A DNA stretch of 6,449 nt. Origin: Gammaproteobacteria bacterium (lineage in GTDB: Bacteria > Pseudomonadota > Gammaproteobacteria > Pseudomonadales > Azotimanducaceae). Shown here one piece after another: positions 1 through 4,069 of the stretch; positions within the stretch are counted from its first letter, which is position 1; every line of letters starts with the position of its first letter. A model generated the notes under the pieces. The model was not told the origin of the DNA. It worked only from the letters and a program-made list of their open reading frames with translations, and searched no databases. The stretch spans positions 1 to 6,449 of the forward strand of contig PARM01000006.1 of assembly GCA_002711495.1 (NCBI GenBank), read 5' to 3'. The position numbers were made by a program, and so were the translations under genes.

Positions 1-748
1 TGACATCTTCCTGATCATCAATTCCAATTAGTTGAATCTCTCTCCAAGGATAAGCTGTCTCAGATCGCAACACATTTACTCCCAGCGAGGATAACCGTTC
101 CACGATTTTGTTAAGATCTTCATAGCGCTCGTGATTTCCGATGGAGAGGAAAATCGGGCAATTGAGTTTCTGAAGGGAGGCAAGTTCCGATCGACTTACC
201 CCGGTTGCATCAATGAAGTCGCCAGTAATGCACAAAAATTTTGGACTGAGACAGTTGATTTTTCTGACCAAACGCTCAAGAAAAACCTTTGATCGAGATC
301 CAATATGAACGTCTGAGATTTGAACAAAACTTAAGCTGTCTTTGATTTTTTGGGTCTTAAGCTGAATCTTTTTGACTCTAGGCACCATCGCAGAAAAAAG
401 CCCCCAAAATCCAATTAAGAGCGAAAACACTAGAGATAATTTTGCGGCCAAGTTTTCGTTAAACTGAAGGAAAAAAATTACAATTTCAAAGAGCAAAACT
501 GAGATTAGAAGAAACGGACTCAGGCCGAGAAAAAAATCTGCCGAATATCTGATCCAAAAAAGAGTTTTCAATGATTTCTGCACAATAATTCGGCTTATGA
601 CCTGGCTAAAGAAAAAAGGTAAAAGAATAAGCGTGGTAGTTGCGGTACTTAGACCCAACCAGCCGCAAATCCGAGTTATTGGGTACGCGAAAAACAGCAA
701 ATGGAAAATTAGCAAAACCAGAAAAAAAGTCATGTAACGAAGAGACAC
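1..748 (-). CDS. Membrane-anchored calcineurin-like metallophosphoesterase (C-terminus outside window)
   Basis: The 249 visible residues have two parts. Residues 1-123 hold four hydrophobic stretches (about 8-24, 31-51, 72-96 and 101-121) that look like membrane helices. From about 140 the metallophosphoesterase fold begins: QISDVHIGS (143-151) supplies the first metal-binding Asp/His pair, ITGDFID (174-180) the bridging Asp177, and IGNHE (203-207) the Asn/His pair. Such proteins hydrolyse phosphomonoesters or diesters with two metal ions; the layout recalls the YkuE/YaeI-type membrane phosphohydrolases, but the substrate cannot be read from sequence. The remaining metal-ligand motifs (usually GHxH) must lie beyond base 1. 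I chose the GTG start at 748-746 because AGGA sits 7 nt upstream at 759-756 and in-frame stops lie just above it; an ATG at 733-731 is the alternative. Divergent from the crotonase-like gene. The family call is firm; the function is open. Confidence 0.88.
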   Translation of the reverse strand, partial: MSLRYMTFFLVLLIFHLLFFAYPITRICGWLGLSTATTTLILLPFFFSQVISRIIVQKSLKTLFWIRYSADFFLGLSPFLLISVLLFEIVIFFLQFNENLAAKLSLVFSLLIGFWGLFSAMVPRVKKIQLKTQKIKDSLSFVQISDVHIGSRSKVFLERLVRKINCLSPKFLCITGDFIDATGVSRSELASLQKLNCPIFLSIGNHERYEDLNKIVERLSSLGVNVLRSETAYPWREIQLIGIDDQEDV

Positions 749-755
749 GGAAATA

Positions 756-759
756 TCCT
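756..759 (-). promoter_or_regulatory. Ribosome binding site for the metallophosphoesterase gene
   Basis: AGGA on the minus strand, 7 nt before the GTG at 748-746. It favours that GTG over the in-frame ATG five codons later, which has no comparable site. Confidence 0.55.
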
Positions 760-773
760 AGGTTTAAAGTATT

Positions 774-779
774 ATTATG
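774..779 (-). promoter_or_regulatory. Candidate extended -10 element for the metallophosphoesterase gene
   Basis: On the minus strand TGGCATAAT reads as a TGn extended -10 followed by CATAAT (5 of 6 to TATAAT), ending 25 nt before the GTG start. No good -35 hexamer stands 16-18 nt upstream, so this would be an extended -10 promoter with a leader of roughly 20 nt. This is inference from a short motif in AT-rich DNA. Confidence 0.3.
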
Positions 780-1016
780 CCACTTAATCGTGCATCACGA
801 ACGGAAGATTAAAGATGATTAATATAGATAAAAATCCGTCGTTAATGTGCGCGATTAGTCATGCGAGACTGCAAACTCTTTGGATAGGAAAAACAGATTT
901 AGAGAGGAGCCTAAAATCTCATCTCTCCAAAAGAGCAGAACTTTTTTTCAAGCAACTGGTTTATAGTTGCGCGTAATGAGAGCGAAAGCGTTATCTAAAA
1001 ATAGACCCGATTTCTT

Positions 1017-1024
1017 AGGAGGAG
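1017..1024 (+). promoter_or_regulatory. Strong ribosome binding site of the crotonase-like gene
   Basis: AGGAGGAG, with its GGAGG core 8 nt before the GTG at 1031. This near-consensus Shine-Dalgarno sequence fixes the GTG start. Confidence 0.8.
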
Positions 1025-1030
1025 CAAAAA

Positions 1031-1831
1031 GTGTCAGATTACGAAAGCATAATCGTTGAAAAAAAAGGGCAAGTAGATTGGGTTACGTTGAATAGACCAG
1101 AAAGCTTGAACGCGATCACTACGCCCATGGTCAGTGAACTTCGAGATTACTTTGGCAGTTTAATGGAGAACCAGTCAACTCGAATTGTAGTTCTTCGTGG
1201 TGCAGGCAGAGGATTTTGTGCAGGCTTAGATATTAAAGCCTCTCAAGCTAAAACGTACGAGCAACCTTTTGCGGGCGGCATGGGTTTCCAAGGTTACCTT
1301 GCCGACGTATACATTCGCATGCGCCGATGTCCTCAGCCAATTATATCCCTTATTCATGGGCCAGCATGCGGGGGTGGCTTCTCTTTTGTTTTAGCATCAG
1401 ACATTCGTATTGCAGGCGTAAGTGCGAAGATGAACGCAGCTTATATTCGAATAGGATTGTCTGCGTGCGATATGGGATCCAGTTATTTTCTCCCTCGACT
1501 TGTTGGAACTTCGGTTGCTTCGGAGCTCATGCTTACCGGGCGATTTATTAATGCCGAGCGTGCGCTCTCAACGAACTTGGTATCTGAAGTAGTGGCAGAC
1601 CAAGACTTAGAAGAAGCCGCCGGAAGTTACATAGAAGAGATGCTTGCAACATCGCCAATGGGTCTTAGGCTTACCAAAGAGGGACTTAACATGGCTATTG
1701 ACGCCGCGGGGTTGGAAGCAACGATGGCAATAGAAAACCGGAACCAGCTAATGTGTTCCAAGACTGAAGATGCAAAAGAAGGCATGAAGGCTTTTATTGA
1801 AAAACGAAAACCTATCTACTCTGATTTCTGA
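1031..1831 (+). CDS. Enoyl-CoA hydratase/isomerase (crotonase) superfamily protein
   Basis: This 266-residue protein has the normal length of a single-domain crotonase and starts at GTG behind a strong Shine-Dalgarno site. Crotonase hallmarks are: NRPESLNAI (21-29); GRGFCAGLDIKA (59-70), which forms the first half of the oxyanion hole; HGPACGGGF (109-117), the second half; and SDIRIA (123-128). The family binds acyl-CoA thioesters and stabilises an enolate for hydration, isomerisation, dehalogenation or hydrolysis, usually as cytoplasmic trimers or hexamers. By alignment from memory with rat crotonase, Glu144 corresponds to Ser118 and Glu164 to Tyr138, so a classical hydratase mechanism is unlikely. 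Asp147, in ACDMGSSY, lies where 4-chlorobenzoyl-CoA dehalogenase and dienoyl-CoA isomerase carry a catalytic Asp. The fold assignment is firm; the reaction is not, and labelling it enoyl-CoA hydratase would be over-specific. It stands alone on its strand and converges on the alcohol dehydrogenase gene. Confidence 0.93.
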   Translation: MSDYESIIVEKKGQVDWVTLNRPESLNAITTPMVSELRDYFGSLMENQSTRIVVLRGAGRGFCAGLDIKASQAKTYEQPFAGGMGFQGYLADVYIRMRRCPQPIISLIHGPACGGGFSFVLASDIRIAGVSAKMNAAYIRIGLSACDMGSSYFLPRLVGTSVASELMLTGRFINAERALSTNLVSEVVADQDLEEAAGSYIEEMLATSPMGLRLTKEGLNMAIDAAGLEATMAIENRNQLMCSKTEDAKEGMKAFIEKRKPIYSDF

Positions 1832-1854
1832 ACACAAATTCCCCTCCATTAGTT

Positions 1855-3066
1855 TTATGGTAGCAGCTTCCTCAAGATCGTTTGGCAGTCTCGCTGACTC
1901 ATAAGCTTAGGGACTGGATACCCAGGATTACCCTCCTTGAGAGCTCGTTTCGCAATGAGGGGAATATCCTCCTCTTTAAGTTCAGCTACTCTTGAGGGAA
2001 TTTCCATGTTCGTGTTCATGGCTTTAACTTTCTCAATAAAACGGACTGAGAGTTCACTTTTTGGCTCCGAGCCGTCTCCCAGTTTCCCGACGACCGCCAG
2101 ACGGGCCAGTTTTTCTTGGCAAGCGTCTCTTGAAAATTCAAGGATGTAGGGAAGCACAATTGCATTCGCCTTACCGTGGGGGACGCCATAGAGGCCACCC
2201 AAATTATGAGCAATCGCGTGAACGTAACCCACTAGTGCCCGGGTAAAAGCTAGGCCGGCAGAATAAGAGGCCATAGCCATATTGGCGCGAAGGTTAGGGT
2301 CGTCACCATTTTTAAATACTGCCTCAAGATCAGTAAAAATAATTTCGACAGCCTTCTCAGCCTGAGAGTCGGTAAAAGATGTTCCGATTTTGCCGATGTA
2401 TGCTTCCACGGCATGAGTAAGCGCATCCATCCCCGTGTGAGCAGTGATGTGAGGGGGCAAAGAGATCATTAATTCAGGATCAAGGGTCGCCGAGAGAGGC
2501 ACAAGATGATGACTCGCGACGCTAAATTTTTCGCGATTCTCGGGGTCAGTGACCACGGCAGCAAGCGTGCACTCGGAGCCAGTCCCCGCGGTAGTTGGAA
2601 CAGCATGTAAAGCAGGCAATTTTTTAGGTATTTTAAAGCCTCCACGCATTTTCAAGGCGGATCTTTCACGATTGCCCACTCTTGCTCCAATAAGCTTAGC
2701 GCAATCCATCGGGGACCCTCCTCCAAATGCGACAATCCCTTCACACCGAGAACGCAAATATATTTTCAAGCCATCTTCAATATTTTGTATGGTTGGGTTC
2801 GCCTGCACACCATCAAATACGGTTACAAAGATCTCTATACTCTCTAGGGCAGTAATAAGCCTTGAACTTAAACCGAGATCAGAGATTCCTTTGTCCGTAA
2901 CAATTAAAACCCTATTAACGTTTGATTTTTTTAGCAGCGCTGGCAATTTTTTAAGACAGCCAACGCCCGTCAGTAATTCTGGTACGGGTACATCGATTCG
3001 CCGAATCAGGACACCCATAATGAGGTGTGCTAGACGGTATAAGATTTTGTGTAAGTACCACTTCAT
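1855..3066 (-). CDS. Iron-containing alcohol dehydrogenase
   Basis: This 403-residue type III (Fe-dependent) alcohol dehydrogenase would interconvert a primary alcohol or polyol and its aldehyde with NAD(P)H. The N-terminal half is the nucleotide-binding domain, with GGGSPMD at 115-121 and TTAGTGSE at 158-165. The helical half supplies the metal ligands: Asp214 and His218 in GMDALTHA, His283 in VHAIAHNLGG, and His297 in PHG. Their spacing (4 and 14 residues) matches E. coli FucO Asp196/His200/His263/His277, so the site is complete. The first 20 or so residues are hydrophobic and basic and precede the usual family start. I chose the ATG at 3066-3064 because GGAG sits 7 nt upstream; a TTG at 3141 that overlaps the previous gene's stop would add 25 residues but lacks a well-placed site. 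It follows the CinA-type gene by 71 nt on the same strand, so probably the same transcript. The substrate is unknown. Confidence 0.93.
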   Translation of the reverse strand: MKWYLHKILYRLAHLIMGVLIRRIDVPVPELLTGVGCLKKLPALLKKSNVNRVLIVTDKGISDLGLSSRLITALESIEIFVTVFDGVQANPTIQNIEDGLKIYLRSRCEGIVAFGGGSPMDCAKLIGARVGNRERSALKMRGGFKIPKKLPALHAVPTTAGTGSECTLAAVVTDPENREKFSVASHHLVPLSATLDPELMISLPPHITAHTGMDALTHAVEAYIGKIGTSFTDSQAEKAVEIIFTDLEAVFKNGDDPNLRANMAMASYSAGLAFTRALVGYVHAIAHNLGGLYGVPHGKANAIVLPYILEFSRDACQEKLARLAVVGKLGDGSEPKSELSVRFIEKVKAMNTNMEIPSRVAELKEEDIPLIAKRALKEGNPGYPVPKLMSQRDCQTILRKLLP

Positions 3067-3073
3067 AAATCTA

Positions 3074-3077
3074 CTCC
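3074..3077 (-). promoter_or_regulatory. Ribosome binding site deciding the alcohol dehydrogenase start
   Basis: GGAG on the minus strand, 7 nt before the ATG at 3066-3064. It supports the 403-residue product over the 428-residue reading from TTG at 3141, whose nearest GGAG is far upstream. Confidence 0.65.
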
Positions 3078-3137
3078 AAATTAACCGGCGTCGGACTAGG
3101 TTGGCGATAACAAAATACTGAGAAAGAGCTAAAAAGC

Positions 3138-3884
3138 TCAATCTTGAATTGGTTCAACTCCAAAACTTAAAATCATCTGACGCACCTCTTCAAACGTAAT
3201 TTTGAGTGCAGTCATATCTGTTCCTCTCATCACTAGATTTGTGCCATATCCGTCCGCGTTGTAAAAGGGGTAACTCCCTAAATCAATATTAGGGTGATTT
3301 TCCTGAATAATTCCAAGTTTCTTGCCTATTTGGCCTTCACTCAGATATGCGCCTAATGTCAGTGAATGAGTCGGCTGACCCCCCCCTAACCTTTCCTTTG
3401 TTATGGTGCTCAGCATCGCCTGCATAACCGACGGAACTCCGGCTAGCACAAACACATTTTCGACTTGAAATCCGTGCGGCCCGCCCGTCGGATTTTCAAT
3501 AAGAGTGGCGCCTTCAGGAATTCTTGCCATGCGCATCCTAGTTTGCATTACCTCTGGAGGTGCCTCCCTTCGCTCAATTATCTCTTTTATTTCTTGGCTT
3601 ATGACGAGCTTTCTCTGGAATGCTGAGGCGATGCAATCCGCAGTAATATCATCGTGGGTGGGCCCTATGCCCCCCGTAGTAAAAACATGATTAAATAAAC
3701 CCCTGCACTCATTCACCGTCTCGACTATTGTTTTTTCTTCATCTGGAATGACCCGAGCGTGCACTAATTTTACGCCCAAGTCATTCAGCGCAAGAGCCAA
3801 ATGCTTCAAGTTCGTGTCCTGCGTACGACCCGATAAAATTTCATTTCCTATAATAACTAGACAAGCTGTAACCGGCTCAGCCAA
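3138..3884 (-). CDS. CinA-type / molybdopterin-binding domain protein (COG1058-like), stand-alone form
   Basis: This 248-residue protein is a single MoCF_biosynth (MoaB/MogA-fold) domain of the CinA type. Key motifs are IIGNEILSGRTQDTN at 11-25, TTGGIGPTHDDIT at 69-81 and VFVLAGVPSVM in the middle third. The C-terminal NMN-deamidase (PncC) domain of full-length CinA (about 410 residues) is absent, and a stop ends the frame cleanly, so this is the short form rather than a truncation. Related domains have been reported to have ADP-ribose pyrophosphatase activity, and eukaryotic FAD synthase carries a similar N-terminal domain; a nucleotide-pyrophosphatase role is therefore plausible but inferred. 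The frame is open up to 4028, but I chose TTG at 3884-3882 because AAAGGAG sits 7 nt upstream and the product then begins just before the conserved first strand. It is divergent from uvrA and upstream of the alcohol dehydrogenase gene. The name 'competence/damage-inducible' is historical and does not show a role in competence. Confidence 0.88.
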   Translation of the reverse strand: MAEPVTACLVIIGNEILSGRTQDTNLKHLALALNDLGVKLVHARVIPDEEKTIVETVNECRGLFNHVFTTGGIGPTHDDITADCIASAFQRKLVISQEIKEIIERREAPPEVMQTRMRMARIPEGATLIENPTGGPHGFQVENVFVLAGVPSVMQAMLSTITKERLGGGQPTHSLTLGAYLSEGQIGKKLGIIQENHPNIDLGSYPFYNADGYGTNLVMRGTDMTALKITFEEVRQMILSFGVEPIQD

Positions 3885-3891
3885 GGTGATG

Positions 3892-3898
3892 CTCCTTT
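3892..3898 (-). promoter_or_regulatory. Ribosome binding site supporting a TTG start for the CinA-type gene
   Basis: AAAGGAG on the minus strand, 7 nt before TTG at 3884. The in-frame ATG at 3935-3933 and the upstream end of the frame at 4028 have no comparable site, and the sequence between them does not resemble the family N-terminus. Confidence 0.7.
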
Positions 3899-3920
3899 GG
3901 AATAACTTCAAAAGCTTGCT

Positions 3921-3948
3921 ACGATACCAGGCCATGTTGAAAAGCCAA
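3921..3948 (-). promoter_or_regulatory. Candidate sigma70-type promoter for the CinA-type gene and alcohol dehydrogenase
   Basis: On the minus strand TTGGCT (3948-3943, 4 of 6 to TTGACA) is followed after 16 nt by TATCGT (3926-3921, 4 of 6 to TATAAT), which has a TGG extended -10 in front. It would start transcription some 30 nt before the TTG start codon. Weak matches; inference only. Confidence 0.3.
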
Positions 3949-4009
3949 AATGGTTTGAGTTTGCACATTTGCCCAATATTCGAAACCCTGGGAGACGCTG
4001 GAAATCTTC

Positions 4010-4038
4010 TTGATCTCTTAATTTCCAAACAACGTAAT
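4010..4038 (+). promoter_or_regulatory. Candidate sigma70-type promoter for uvrA
   Basis: TTGATC (4010-4015, 4 of 6 to TTGACA), a 17-nt spacer, then CGTAAT (4033-4038, 4 of 6 to TATAAT). The predicted transcription start would be near 4045, on the CTGT-N7-ACAG dyad, giving a leader of about 25 nt. Spacing is good but both hexamers are imperfect. Confidence 0.3.
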
Positions 4039-4042
4039 AGTC

Positions 4043-4057
4043 CTGTGAGACCAACAG
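4043..4057 (+). promoter_or_regulatory. CTGT-N7-ACAG dyad, possible operator or leader hairpin before uvrA
   Basis: CTGT at 4043-4046 and ACAG at 4054-4057 form a perfect four-base dyad between the candidate uvrA promoter and its Shine-Dalgarno site. It resembles the E. coli LexA box (CTGT-N8-ACAG) but is one base short in the spacer, so classical LexA binding is doubtful. In RNA it could form a four-pair hairpin, and CCTG (4042-4045) could instead pair with CAGG (4059-4062) and mask the Shine-Dalgarno site. The role is speculative. Confidence 0.3.
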
Positions 4058-4059
4058 TC

Positions 4060-4064
4060 AGGGA
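4060..4064 (+). promoter_or_regulatory. Ribosome binding site of uvrA
   Basis: AGGGA, 5 nt before the GTG at 4070. An in-frame TGA at 4046-4048 rules out any earlier start, so the GTG is well supported. Confidence 0.6.
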
Positions 4065-4069
4065 AGAGA

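Larger units (their letters stand above)
749..1030. other. Divergent intergenic spacer between metallophosphoesterase and crotonase-like genes
   Basis: This 282-bp spacer must carry the start signals of both flanking genes. It holds a candidate extended -10 for the left gene (774-779), a bulged dyad at 902-927, a run of seven T at 942-948, a TATAGT hexamer at 962-967 (5 of 6 to a -10 but with no fitting -35), and the strong Shine-Dalgarno site of the right gene. I see no convincing small gene, tRNA or repeat array in it. A short plus-strand reading frame that begins inside the left gene and ends at 822 looks like chance. Confidence 0.6.
3885..4069. other. Divergent intergenic spacer between CinA-type gene and uvrA
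   Basis: This 185-bp region carries the start signals of both genes. It includes a 16-bp imperfect dyad at 3961-3976 (TTGCACATTTGCCCAA, matching at 10 of 16 bases as TTG-N2-CA-N2-TG-N2-CAA), two candidate promoters and the CTGT-N7-ACAG dyad. The left part is open in the frame of the CinA-type gene, but the family resemblance stops at the TTG at 3884, so I treat it as non-coding. Confidence 0.55.

Noticed and set aside
640..822. Short plus-strand frame of 60 codons at the metallophosphoesterase start
   Set aside because: Highly basic, opposite the membrane-segment codons of the real gene, and without a clear ribosome binding site.
1846..1860. CCAT/ATGG hairpin as a shared terminator between the convergent genes
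   Set aside because: Only four pairs, low GC and a seven-base loop, and no following T run on either strand.
2549..3121. Plus-strand open frame of 190 codons antisense to the alcohol dehydrogenase
   Set aside because: It is fully opposite a gene with intact catalytic motifs, shows no recognisable domain and has no Shine-Dalgarno site I trust; a frame shadow.
3885..4028. Upstream extension of the CinA-type gene by 48 codons
   Set aside because: The frame is open, but the family's conserved beginning matches the TTG start, which has AAAGGAG at the right distance; the extension shows no domain.
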